Part shown: positions 25,401 through 34,537 of the stretch, in pieces
How the letters are laid out: each line of letters starts with the position of its first letter
How positions within the stretch are numbered: the first letter of the stretch is position 1
Assembly (NCBI RefSeq): GCF_000735195.1
Contig: NZ_JPIM01000031.1
Span: 1 to 40,868, forward strand
Length of the DNA: 40,868 nt
Origin: Chloroflexus sp. MS-G
GTDB lineage: Bacteria; Chloroflexota; Chloroflexia; Chloroflexales; Chloroflexaceae
Direction: 5' to 3'
Position numbers and translations under genes: made by a program
Notes under the pieces: model-generated
Database searches by the model: none
Seen by the model: the letters and a program-made list of their open reading frames with translations, nothing else
Told to the model about the DNA's origin: nothing

Positions 25401-25631
25401 ATGGAGGGTCTGAATCTCGTCGCAACCGCGCTCGCTGTGGGTCTGGGCGCAATTGGGCCGGGTGTCGGCATTGGGATCATCGTGTCGGGTGCGGTGCAGG
25501 CGATTGGCCGCAATCCTGAAATCGAGAACCGGGTCGTTACCTACATGTTCATCGGTATTGCCTTTACCGAAGCACTGGCAATTTTCGGTCTGGTCATTGC
25601 GTTCTTGATCGGTTTTGGCGTCTTACAGTAA
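25401..25631 (+). CDS. atpE: F-type ATP synthase subunit c
   Basis: This 76-residue double-helix hairpin has the glycine-rich first helix (GAIGPGVGIGIIVSG), the polar RNPE loop and ion-binding Glu57 in the second helix (GIAFTEALAIFGLV). The sodium-type ligands are absent: position 24 is Ile rather than Gln, and Glu57 is followed by Ala58 rather than Ser/Thr. The ring should therefore carry protons. TAAGGAGG lies before the ATG. Confidence 0.97.
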   Translation: MEGLNLVATALAVGLGAIGPGVGIGIIVSGAVQAIGRNPEIENRVVTYMFIGIAFTEALAIFGLVIAFLIGFGVLQ

Positions 25632-25661
25632 AATATTGGCGCGTTACGGGAGGTTTGAAGG

Positions 25662-26156
25662 GTGGAAGCATTAGGTATTAATCCGACCCTGTTTATCGCG
25701 CAACTGATCAATTTCCTGTTGCTCATCTTCATTCTGCGAGTGCTCTTGTACCGACCGGTGATGAACCTGCTGAACGAGCGCACCAAGCGGATTGAAGAGA
25801 GTGTCCGCGACGCGGAAAAGGTACGCGAGCAGTTGGCTAACGCCAGACGTGATTACGAGGCAGAAATTGCTAAGGCGCGTCAGGAAGCGGCTCGCATCGT
25901 TGCCCAGGCTCAGGAGCGGGCCAAGCAGCAGGAAGCAGAGATCATTGCGCAGGCACGTCGTGAGGCCGAGCGTCTGAAAGAAGAGGCTCGTCTCCAGGCC
26001 GAACAGGAGCGCGCTCGTATGTTGAGCGAGGCAAAGAGCCAGATCGCCGAGCTGGTAACCTTGACGGCCAGCCGTGTTTTGGGAGCAGAACTCCAGGCTC
26101 GCGGTCACGATGCATTGATCGCCGAGTCGCTGGCAGCGCTTGATCGCCGTAACTAA
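25662..26156 (+). CDS. atpF: F-type ATP synthase subunit b
   Basis: The gene starts at GTG with GGGAGG upstream and encodes 164 residues. One N-terminal membrane helix (about 8-27, [20 protein letters not shown]) leads into a long charged coiled coil (about 35-140), the peripheral stalk. Only one b-type gene is present, with no b' partner as found in cyanobacteria and purple phototrophs, so the stalk should be a homodimer. Confidence 0.96.
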   Translation: MEALGINPTLFIAQLINFLLLIFILRVLLYRPVMNLLNERTKRIEESVRDAEKVREQLANARRDYEAEIAKARQEAARIVAQAQERAKQQEAEIIAQARREAERLKEEARLQAEQERARMLSEAKSQIAELVTLTASRVLGAELQARGHDALIAESLAALDRRN

Positions 26157-26203
26157 TGTCGCAGTTCCGGTAAAGACCTGGTCTGCGTGAGGAAACGAAG
26201 GGT

Positions 26204-26680
26204 ATGGCAACGACCATTGACGCACGAGAACTGGCTGCTCCACTGGTAGAGGCACTCTTGACAACGGCTGCCGAGCAGATTCGGGCCGTTGCCCCGCGTG
26301 TTGCCGGTCTATCGGTCCACGATGCAGCAGCAGTATTGCCGGCTGATTTGCTACCACAGGTACGCAACTTCTTGCTCGCTATGGTAAAAGAGGGGCTGGC
26401 CGGTGAACTCAACGCAGTGGCTGCTGCATTGCCAGGTTACCTCGATACTGTCGGTAGTCAGGCAATTGATGCCAGCGTCACCAGTGCGATTGAGTTGAGC
26501 GATGAGCAGAAAGAGCGGATTAGCCGCGAGTTGCAGCAACGCTACGGCAGGGTACATGTAACGTATCATGTTGACCCGACCCTGATCGGTGGTTTGATTA
26601 TTCGGGTTGGTGATCAGGTGCTTGATAATAGTCTCCGCACACGCCTGAGCGCCATCCAACGTATATTGCAGGCAAGTTAA
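26204..26680 (+). CDS. atpH: F-type ATP synthase subunit delta
   Basis: This 158-residue protein has an N-terminal helical domain and a C-terminal half with [19 protein letters not shown] and the family signature [25 protein letters not shown]. It links the b dimer to the top of the alpha3-beta3 head. It is a little short for the family but complete. The upstream site GAAGGGT is weak. Confidence 0.94.
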   Translation: MATTIDARELAAPLVEALLTTAAEQIRAVAPRVAGLSVHDAAAVLPADLLPQVRNFLLAMVKEGLAGELNAVAAALPGYLDTVGSQAIDASVTSAIELSDEQKERISRELQQRYGRVHVTYHVDPTLIGGLIIRVGDQVLDNSLRTRLSAIQRILQAS

Positions 26681-26696
26681 CCGTTAGAACTCAGCT

Positions 26697-26725
26697 CGCT
26701 GGCCCGGTATCGCCGGCGACCAGCG
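26697..26725 (+). promoter_or_regulatory. intercistronic hairpin atpH-atpA
   Basis: CGCTGG ... CCAGCG form an outer stem, with CCGG-TATCG-CCGG inside. It is 14 bases before the atpA start and close to its GGAGT ribosome site, and has no T-run. Confidence 0.4.
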
Positions 26726-26739
26726 CGACGGAGTAGAGC

Positions 26740-28308
26740 ATGACGACGATTACTGAAGAATTGATCGCCCGGCTGAAGCAGGGGATCACAAGCGGCGTCG
26801 ACCTTCAGCCGCGTCAGGTCAATGTCGGTACGGTGATTGCCGTCGGAGACGGCGTCGCGCGGCTGTCCGGCCTTGATCAGGTCGTCGCTTCTGAGATCGT
26901 TGAATTCCCGCCGAAAGCCGGTCGCAATGAGTCGATTTATGGTATTGCCCTGAACCTCGAACAAGATAGTGTCGCCGCTATTATTCTTGGTGATGATGAA
27001 ACGATCGAGGAAGGGGATATGGTCACCTCGACCGGGCGCGTTATTTCGGTACCGGTCGGGCAGGGATTGTTGGGGCGAGTGGTAAACCCACTCGGTCAAC
27101 CCATCGATGGGAAAGGGCCGATCATTTACGATAAGACACGCCCAATTGAGCGTATCGCTCCTGGCGTGATTACCCGTAAGTCGGTTGATACGCCAGTACA
27201 GACCGGTATTATCGCGATTGATGCGTTGATCCCTATCGGGCGCGGGCAACGCGAGCTGATCATCGGTGACCGCCAAACCGGTAAGACCGCAGTTGCCGTT
27301 GATACCATCATCAACCAGAAAGGCCAGGGGATGGTGTGTATCTACGTTGCGATTGGGCAGCGTCGGGCACAGGTGGCGCAGGTCGTCGGGACCCTGGAGC
27401 GGTTCGGTGCGATGGAGTATACCATCGTGGTGTCAGCAACCGCTTCTGAGAGTGCTGCATTGCAATATATCGCCCCTTACGCCGGTTGTGCGATGGGTGA
27501 AGAGATTATGGAGAACGGTGTGATGCTCAATGGGCAACTGGTGAAGGATGCCCTGATCGTCTACGACGACTTGAGCAAACACGCCGTTGCTTACCGCCAG
27601 GTGTCACTCTTGCTCCGCCGTCCGCCCGGTCGTGAGGCGTATCCCGGCGACGTCTTCTACCTTCACTCACGGTTGCTCGAACGGGCAGCTCGTCTGAGCG
27701 AGGAGTACGGCGGTGGTTCACTGACCGCATTGCCGGTGATCGAAACCCAGGCCAACGACGTGTCGGCCTACATTCCAACGAACGTGATTTCGATTACCGA
27801 TGGTCAGATTTACCTTGAGTCCGACCTGTTTAATGCCGGTCAACGCCCGGCGCTGAACGTTGGTATTTCAGTGTCGCGTGTAGGTGGTGCAGCTCAGACG
27901 CGGGCAATGCGCGCAGTGGCCGGTAAGTTGAAGGGTGAGCTGGCTCAGTTCCGTGACTTGGCTGCCTTTGCGCAATTTGCCAGTGATCTTGACGCAACGA
28001 CCAAAGCGCAGATCGAGCGTGGTCAGCGTTTGCAAGAGCTGCTGAAACAGCCACAGTATCAGCCGCTGCCAGTGGAGGATCAGGTTGCTATTCTGTATGC
28101 GGCTATCAACAACTACCTTGATGATGTGCCGGTGCCGCTGATCACGAAGTGGCGTGATGATTTCCTGACCTTCCTGCGTACCGCCCATCCAGAGGTGCGG
28201 AAGCTGATCTACGACAATCGCCTTGATCGCAAGTTCCCGTCACCTGAAGTCAAGGAGGCGCTGGAATCGGCAATCAAGGAGTTTAAGGCAACCAGTAACT
28301 ATAGCTAG
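26740..28308 (+). CDS. atpA: F-type ATP synthase subunit alpha
   Basis: This 522-residue protein has the P-loop [10 protein letters not shown], the [13 protein letters not shown] segment and the alpha-specific [23 protein letters not shown] motif. It forms the non-catalytic nucleotide sites of the F1 head. A GC-rich hairpin follows its stop codon directly (28316-28345). Confidence 0.98.
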   Translation: MTTITEELIARLKQGITSGVDLQPRQVNVGTVIAVGDGVARLSGLDQVVASEIVEFPPKAGRNESIYGIALNLEQDSVAAIILGDDETIEEGDMVTSTGRVISVPVGQGLLGRVVNPLGQPIDGKGPIIYDKTRPIERIAPGVITRKSVDTPVQTGIIAIDALIPIGRGQRELIIGDRQTGKTAVAVDTIINQKGQGMVCIYVAIGQRRAQVAQVVGTLERFGAMEYTIVVSATASESAALQYIAPYAGCAMGEEIMENGVMLNGQLVKDALIVYDDLSKHAVAYRQVSLLLRRPPGREAYPGDVFYLHSRLLERAARLSEEYGGGSLTALPVIETQANDVSAYIPTNVISITDGQIYLESDLFNAGQRPALNVGISVSRVGGAAQTRAMRAVAGKLKGELAQFRDLAAFAQFASDLDATTKAQIERGQRLQELLKQPQYQPLPVEDQVAILYAAINNYLDDVPVPLITKWRDDFLTFLRTAHPEVRKLIYDNRLDRKFPSPEVKEALESAIKEFKATSNYS

Positions 28309-28315
28309 CAGAAGA

Positions 28316-28345
28316 CTGGCGAGCAGACGTTTTGCTGCTCGCCAG
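28316..28345 (+). promoter_or_regulatory. intercistronic hairpin atpA-atpG
   Basis: CTGGCGAGCAG-ACGTTTTG-CTGCTCGCCAG has perfect 11-base arms and starts seven bases after the atpA stop. No T-run follows, so it is probably a transcript-stabilising or attenuating element that separates alpha from gamma expression. Confidence 0.65.
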
Positions 28346-28370
28346 AAGCTGCAACTGCAAAGGGTTCGAT

Positions 28371-29243
28371 ATGCCGAGTAGTCGCGAGATTAAGCGCCGC
28401 ATCCGATCCGTCAAGAATGTTGCTCAGATTACGCGAGCGATGGAGATGGTGTCAGCATCAAAGATGCGGCGTGCACAACGGAATGTATTAGCTACCCGGC
28501 CATACGCCGACCGCATGCGAGAGGTGATGGCCAATCTGACAGCGCGGGTGGTAGGGGCAGCTCGCCGTGGAACGCTGCTCGAAAAACGCGAGACGGTAAA
28601 GAGCGTTGCGTTACTGGTAGTAACCCCTGATCGTGGTCTGTGTGGTAGCCTGGTTGCTAATGTCCTGCGTCGCGCCGGTCGTTTTATTACCGAGCAGCGC
28701 GCAATGGGACGTACTGTCGATGTTTATACCTTCGGTCGCAAGGGACGCGATTTCTTCTTGCGCGCCGGTTTTGCCCCGGCTGGTGAAGCAACCCGGCTTG
28801 GCGATGCACCAAAGCTCGAAGCCATTCTTGGCGTGGCAATCAGTGCCATTAACGGGTTTCAGTCGGGGAAGTACGACGAACTCTACATTATTTACAGTGA
28901 GTTCATTAATACCCTGGTACAGCGTCCGGCAATTAAGCAGTTACTGCCGGTCGAAAGCCCCGATATATCCACAACAACTAACGTTGATTATACCTACGAG
29001 CCAGGGGAAGAAGAAGTTCTTAATGCCATTCTGCCGCGGTACGTTGAAACCCAGATCTATCAGGCAGTCCTTGAGAGTATTGCCAGTGAACACAGTGCAC
29101 GAATGGTTGCAATGCGCAATGCAACCAACAATGCCAAAGATCTGGTACGTGATCTGACGCTGTCATTTAACAAAGCGCGGCAGGCTGCTATTACGAAAGA
29201 GGTCAGCGAGATTGCTTCGGGCGCCGCTGCTCTCACCAGTTGA
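28371..29243 (+). CDS. atpG: F-type ATP synthase subunit gamma
   Basis: From the ATG at 28371 ([20 protein letters not shown]) the protein has 290 residues, normal for gamma. An in-frame ATG 39 bases upstream lies within the hairpin and is unlikely. Terminal coiled-coil helices ([32 protein letters not shown]) form the rotor shaft. The Shine-Dalgarno is the modest AAGGGTT. Confidence 0.97.
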   Translation: MPSSREIKRRIRSVKNVAQITRAMEMVSASKMRRAQRNVLATRPYADRMREVMANLTARVVGAARRGTLLEKRETVKSVALLVVTPDRGLCGSLVANVLRRAGRFITEQRAMGRTVDVYTFGRKGRDFFLRAGFAPAGEATRLGDAPKLEAILGVAISAINGFQSGKYDELYIIYSEFINTLVQRPAIKQLLPVESPDISTTTNVDYTYEPGEEEVLNAILPRYVETQIYQAVLESIASEHSARMVAMRNATNNAKDLVRDLTLSFNKARQAAITKEVSEIASGAAALTS

Positions 29244-29249
29244 TGTTAA

Positions 29250-30677
<1,428 letters not shown>

Positions 30678-30682
30678 GCCGG

Positions 30683-30713
30683 ACCCAACGGAGATCATCG
30701 ACCGCCGTTGGGT
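30683..30713 (+). promoter_or_regulatory. intercistronic hairpin atpD-atpC
   Basis: ACCCAACGG and CCGTTGGGT pair perfectly across a 13-base loop in the 66-base gap, starting six bases after the atpD stop. There is no T-run. Confidence 0.55.
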
Positions 30714-30743
30714 ATGATGTATGGCAGGCAGAAGGAGCAATCT

Positions 30744-31163
30744 ATGCCCATCCATCTGGAGATTGTCACCGCTGAGCGTGTCATCTTATCGGATGATGTT
30801 GATATGATTAGCGCACCGACTAAAGATGGGCGCATTGGTATTTTGCCACGTCACGCTCCGCTGATGACGATTCTCGAACCGGGCGAGCTGGACATCATTA
30901 AAAATGGTGAACGGACACCTTTCGCGGTGTCGGGAGGATTTATGGAGGTGCTTCCGCACCGAGTAACCATTCTAGCCGATACTGTTGAACGGGCCGATGA
31001 GATCGATGAAGCACGAGCCGAGCAGGCCCGGGCCGAGGCCGAAGCGCGTCGGCGTGAAGCACAGAGCGAACGCGATATGGCATTGGCCGAAGCCAAACTC
31101 CGCAAGGAGATGGTACGCTTACGAGTGGCCCAGCTCCATAAAATAAAGCGACGCCAATCATAA
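30744..31163 (+). CDS. atpC: F-type ATP synthase subunit epsilon
   Basis: From the ATG at 30744 (GAAGGAGC before it) this 139-residue protein has the N-terminal beta sandwich (DDVDMISAPTKDGRIGILPRHAPLMTIL, VSGGFMEVLPHRVTILAD). A two-helix C-terminal domain is rich in Ala, Glu and Arg. Epsilon couples rotation and inhibits ATP hydrolysis. It is the last gene before the terminator at 31200. Confidence 0.96.
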   Translation: MPIHLEIVTAERVILSDDVDMISAPTKDGRIGILPRHAPLMTILEPGELDIIKNGERTPFAVSGGFMEVLPHRVTILADTVERADEIDEARAEQARAEAEARRREAQSERDMALAEAKLRKEMVRLRVAQLHKIKRRQS

Positions 31164-31199
31164 CAGGTCATTGTGCAGGGGGCTTCTACTACTGAGCTT

Positions 31200-31230
31200 A
31201 CCCCTTCCACGTTTGTGTGAAGGGGTTTTT
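31200..31230 (+). terminator. rho-independent terminator of the atp operon
   Basis: ACCCCTTCCAC-GTTT-GTGTGAAGGGGT forms a stem with one bulged T and is followed by TTTTT, 37 bases after atpC. Confidence 0.85.
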
Positions 31231-31376
31231 ATTGTCTGTTTTTCATCGCGAGGGCTAGGGTTGAAAATCCGCTGCAACCGCATTCTTTGCTACCCAGAAA
31301 TATGAAGGGTACCAGACACGTTCTGCCGCATCTCGCTGGACTACTAAATCAGGGGCCTAGCAGTCTTAGAGCCTGA

Positions 31377-31428
31377 CCAGAAACCTGGATTTCTTATTGG
31401 TCACGTACCGTACCCATGCAACCATTGC
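31377..31428 (+). repeat. dispersed repeat, copy B
   Basis: This is the counterpart of bases 1-52 (minus strand), with about 75 percent identity over 52 gap-free positions. Its core is AGAAACCTGGATTTCT. A six-base-arm hairpin follows at once. Confidence 0.55.
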
Positions 31429-31536
31429 GTTGGGAGGCCAACGTTCTGTTCATCCATCCGCAGCACGTTCCCTCTACCGAGCGGGCAGCGTCAGGCGTTG
31501 CGCGGAACAGTGCGGGTGAGCGGATGCACCTCGCTG

Positions 31537-31589
31537 CACCTTCCCCTTCCTCTCACTGTGGAGGAGAGGAAGGGGGCTGGGGGAAGGTG
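31537..31589. repeat. polypyrimidine/polypurine long hairpin
   Basis: The 18-base left arm (CACCTTCCCCTTCCTCTC) pairs with GAGAGGAA and GGGGAAGGTG on the right, which are separated by an eight-base internal bulge. A related element lies at 39989-40064, and the core TCCCCTTCCTCTC recurs at 39936-39948. Confidence 0.6.
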
Positions 31590-31783
31590 AGGGCCACCAG
31601 GCGTATGCCGCAGCACGGCCTTGTTCACCGGTTCCGTCCATTACCGCACCGCTTGGAACAGGTATAGTCGCGCCTCCAGAGGGTACTGCACAACGCAGGC
31701 CAGAGGCTCGTACTCCCAGGGAATAAGGAAAGGCAGTCAGAAACTTTGCCAATCCCTGGAACTCACGCAGAGGTGCGTAAATT

Positions 31784-31792
31784 TGCTATAAT
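31784..31792 (+). promoter_or_regulatory. extended -10 promoter of mreB
   Basis: TGC-TATAAT is a consensus extended -10 element; no good -35 is visible. The start codon is about 70 bases downstream. A small palindrome GTGCA-GTA-TGCAC lies in the early leader (31806-31818). Confidence 0.6.
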
Positions 31793-31864
31793 ACGGCACG
31801 ATCATGTGCAGTATGCACGCTTTGACGCACATTGCCGGTAATAACCATTTCAGTAGGAACGATT

Positions 31865-32875
31865 ATGGCCCGCAAAATCGGGATTGATCTTGGCACTGCT
31901 AATGTCTTAGTGTACGTAAAAGGGAAGGGGATCGTTCTCTCGGAACCATCGGTCGTCGCATTGAGTACGCGCGATGGGCGGGTGCGTGCCGTGGGCGCAG
32001 AAGCGATGGCGATGTTGGGTCGCGAACCAGAGAGCATCGAAGTCGTGCGCCCAATGCGCAACGGTGTGATCGCTGATTATGTGGTGACCGAAGAGATGCT
32101 ACGCCATTTTATTGGCCGTGCTGCCGGAAGGTTTCGCTTCTCGCGCCCTGAAGTGATGATCTGTATTCCCGCTGGCGTTACCAGCGTTGAAATGCGCGCA
32201 GTGCGTTATGCGGCGCTGGAAGCCGGTGCCGGCAAAGCGTATCTGATCCGTGAACCACTAGCCGCAGCAATTGGCGCTAATATTCCGATTGCTCAGCCCT
32301 CGGGAAACCTTATCATTGATATTGGTGGTGGTACCACGGAAGTAGCAGTCATCTCGCTGAACGATATTGTCGTCAGTACATCGGTGCGGGTGGGTGGTAA
32401 TCGGTTCGATGAAGCTATTGCATCATATATCAAGCGTAAGTACAACTTGCTGATTGGTGAACGAACTGCCGAAGCGGTGAAGATCGAAATCGGTTCAGCC
32501 TTACCGCTCGATAAACCACTGGTAACCCAGGTTCGTGGTCGTGATCAGGTAACCGGTCTCCCACGCACGATACAGGTCGATAGCAACGAAATTACCGAGG
32601 CGATTCAGGAACCATTAGAGGCTATCGTGAACGCAGTGCGAGCGGTGCTGGTGGAAACACCGCCCGAATTAAGCTCGGATATCATCGATAAAGGGATGGT
32701 GATGACCGGTGGTGGTTCGATGCTGCGTCGCATCAATGATTTACTCACTGAGGTCACCGGCGTACCATGTTACGTCGCAGATCAGCCAGCTTCATGCGTT
32801 GCTATTGGTACTGGTCTAGCGCTAGAGAACCTCGATGTACTCTACGATAGCCTGAGTGGGCTAGATTTGACGTGA
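31865..32875 (+). CDS. mreB: rod-shape determining protein MreB
   Basis: From the ATG at 31865 (TAGGAACG before it) the protein has 336 residues. It shows the actin-fold nucleotide motifs [18 protein letters not shown] and [16 protein letters not shown], plus [16 protein letters not shown]. MreB filaments organise lateral cell-wall synthesis in rod or filament cells. No mreC or mreD follows: the next gene is convergent, behind a hairpin, so this mreB is transcribed alone. Confidence 0.96.
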   Translation: MARKIGIDLGTANVLVYVKGKGIVLSEPSVVALSTRDGRVRAVGAEAMAMLGREPESIEVVRPMRNGVIADYVVTEEMLRHFIGRAAGRFRFSRPEVMICIPAGVTSVEMRAVRYAALEAGAGKAYLIREPLAAAIGANIPIAQPSGNLIIDIGGGTTEVAVISLNDIVVSTSVRVGGNRFDEAIASYIKRKYNLLIGERTAEAVKIEIGSALPLDKPLVTQVRGRDQVTGLPRTIQVDSNEITEAIQEPLEAIVNAVRAVLVETPPELSSDIIDKGMVMTGGGSMLRRINDLLTEVTGVPCYVADQPASCVAIGTGLALENLDVLYDSLSGLDLT

Positions 32876-32892
32876 TCTGATAAAGGACGGCG

Positions 32893-32921
32893 GAAGGGCA
32901 GATGGAATCTGCCCTTCGCGG
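32893..32921. terminator. terminator between convergent mreB and DinB-fusion genes
   Basis: GAAGGGCAGAT-GGA-ATCTGCCCTTC has perfect 11-base arms, followed by GCGG and TTTT. It lies between two convergent stop codons (32875 and 32924) and may serve both. Confidence 0.75.
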
Positions 32922-32923
32922 TT

Positions 32924-33904
32924 TTACAAGTTGAATGCCTCATAGACTACCATAACTGCCTGATTGCCCTTATGCAAGAGATTGTGTCGCATCTGGGCTA
33001 ATTCAATCAGGTGTCCCTGCTCGTGCGAAACTACCCAATTCCCCTGATGTAAAAGTGGTACAGGACCGAAGATTTCGTGGAAGCCGATTCGCTGCCACGC
33101 CGCCTGAGTTAAACCGCGCAACAGATTTAACGTCTGCTGACGGCTTGAAATGTACTGTTCAAGGAGATCATCGATAGGCACAGTACGGTACTTCATCGCG
33201 TGCTGAAGGGTTGGTGGGTGGGCAGTAGACAGTTTGGGCTGATTCGTCTCGAGAATCATCCATGCCCGTTCGCGAAACACGATATCCATATCGATCAGAT
33301 GCCCGATCAGGTCCTTAAAGGCGGGAAGGCCGTTTACCGGAGTTGACAGTTGCTCTTCCGTCAGACCACGCACCAAATCTTGAACGGTACGCATCCCCTG
33401 TTCCAGACGGCGCACAATTGTAGACGGCCCTAGTGTCCCCATTCCATCAACGATGCGGAAACTGAGAAAACCCTCACGGACGGTACCGCATTCGGGGCAG
33501 AATGGCGGCGGATCACCTTCCATAAGATGACCGCATGTGCTGCACACGAAGAGATCGCCTAATTCGGTGTAGGTAAGATCACGCCCGGCGGCAAGTGCCC
33601 GCACCGCTCGTTCAAGTAGCTCCCGTTGAAATGGGCTGGTACCGGTGACCGGACCGGTCGCTACAGCCTCCGGCTCTAGACCGGCTAGCGCTCGATCAAT
33701 GTTGGCTATCGTCCTGGATACCTCTCCTAAACGATGGAGTGCGTGCTCGGCTCGAACCTGCTTCACGGCTGCCGAAGCTTCTAGCAGCCGTGCAATGTTA
33801 AAGAAACGTTCGCGACGTGCCTGACGGGCCCATGCTGCATAAGCTGTCTGACCGATGCTCATGCTCACCAGCAGGCGGCGATCCTCGCTACTGCTATCTG
33901 TCAT
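32924..33904 (-). CDS. rubrerythrin-like / rubredoxin / DinB fusion protein
   Basis: From the ATG at 33904 (GGGAG eight bases before) the protein has 326 residues. An N-terminal helical part (about 10-65, TAYAAWARQARRERFFNIARLL) resembles rubrerythrin, but the ExxH metal motif is absent. A rubredoxin-like knuckle follows with Cys121, Cys124, Cys136 and Cys139 (CSTC ... CPEC). The C-terminal half (about 160-326) is a DinB-type four-helix domain with a plausible metal triad of His202, His294 and His298 (SHEQGHLIEL). DinB proteins include thiol transferases and stress-induced metal proteins. The combination suggests a redox or thiol-stress role, but the substrate is unknown. Confidence 0.8.
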   Translation of the reverse strand: MTDSSSEDRRLLVSMSIGQTAYAAWARQARRERFFNIARLLEASAAVKQVRAEHALHRLGEVSRTIANIDRALAGLEPEAVATGPVTGTSPFQRELLERAVRALAAGRDLTYTELGDLFVCSTCGHLMEGDPPPFCPECGTVREGFLSFRIVDGMGTLGPSTIVRRLEQGMRTVQDLVRGLTEEQLSTPVNGLPAFKDLIGHLIDMDIVFRERAWMILETNQPKLSTAHPPTLQHAMKYRTVPIDDLLEQYISSRQQTLNLLRGLTQAAWQRIGFHEIFGPVPLLHQGNWVVSHEQGHLIELAQMRHNLLHKGNQAVMVVYEAFNL

Positions 33905-34013
33905 ACATTCTGCTCCCAACATCAAAGCGCATCTCTATACTGAACGTCCTCATTCTTGGCGGGGTAGGCGAGCGCATCATCTGCATCTACCCTACCCCTG
34001 CCCAGTCGCTGCT

Positions 34014-34427
34014 CTATTCTGAAATGCGGTGCTGAACTAGCTCTACCAGCACACCCTGACCGCCGGCTTTCGGATGAACAAATGCCACCAGCGTGTTGTG
34101 GATGCCAGGACGCGGTTCACGGTCAATCAGAGGTAAACCACGCGCCTGGAGTGTTGCCAGCGCTGCGTGGATGTCATCGACGCGATACGCGATATGATGC
34201 ATTCCAGGGCCTTTTTCACGCAAGAAGCGGGCAAAGCTCGCCTGATCACTTGTCGGGGCAATCAACTCGATGAGAACATCACAAAACCGTGCAACGCCGA
34301 TTGCCGCGTGACGTTCGGGCAGTTCGATCCGTTCCCATTCGGTGACATCGTAAGCGGTGCGATAAAAATCGATGGCCGCTTCAAGATCGGCTACGACAAA
34401 GCCGATATGATCGATTGCCGTAAACAT
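34014..34427 (-). CDS. mce: methylmalonyl-CoA epimerase (VOC fold)
   Basis: From the ATG at 34427, preceded by AAGGAG, this 137-residue vicinal-oxygen-chelate protein has FTAIDHIGFVVADLEAAIDFY. The metal ligand candidates are in DHIG, GMHHIAYRVDD and VLVELVQ. It interconverts (R)- and (S)-methylmalonyl-CoA, which joins propionyl-CoA carboxylation or decarboxylation to the mutase and succinyl-CoA. This fits the methylmalonyl-CoA decarboxylase operon 15 kb away and the 3-hydroxypropionate cycle known in Chloroflexus. Other VOC enzymes look similar, so the name rests on the family motif and context. Confidence 0.85.
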   Translation of the reverse strand: MFTAIDHIGFVVADLEAAIDFYRTAYDVTEWERIELPERHAAIGVARFCDVLIELIAPTSDQASFARFLREKGPGMHHIAYRVDDIHAALATLQARGLPLIDREPRPGIHNTLVAFVHPKAGGQGVLVELVQHRISE

Positions 34428-34501
34428 ACCCTGACTCCTTTGTAATCCACCGTTATACCGATGGATATAGCATATCATAGCATAAGGGCATAACGAGAGA
34501 A

Positions 34502-34529
34502 TTGACAGCTACTCCAGGTTGACTACAAT
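34502..34529 (+). promoter_or_regulatory. promoter of the GAF kinase gene, apparently leaderless
   Basis: TTGACA, 16 bases, then TACAAT. The -10 ends only eight bases before the ATG at 34538, so transcription should begin at or within about two bases of the start codon. No Shine-Dalgarno is present. Confidence 0.65.
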
Positions 34530-34537
34530 ACACGACA

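Larger units (their letters stand above)
31231..31783. other. repeat-bearing intergenic region
   Basis: About 550 bases between the atp terminator and the mreB promoter have no credible gene. They hold the dispersed repeat copy B (31377-31428), a small hairpin CGTTGG-GAGG-CCAACG (31428-31443) and a long purine/pyrimidine hairpin (31537-31589). Confidence 0.55.

Noticed and set aside
26677..27276. Long minus-strand frames inside atpA and other atp genes
   Set aside because: They are antisense shadows of strongly conserved coding regions.
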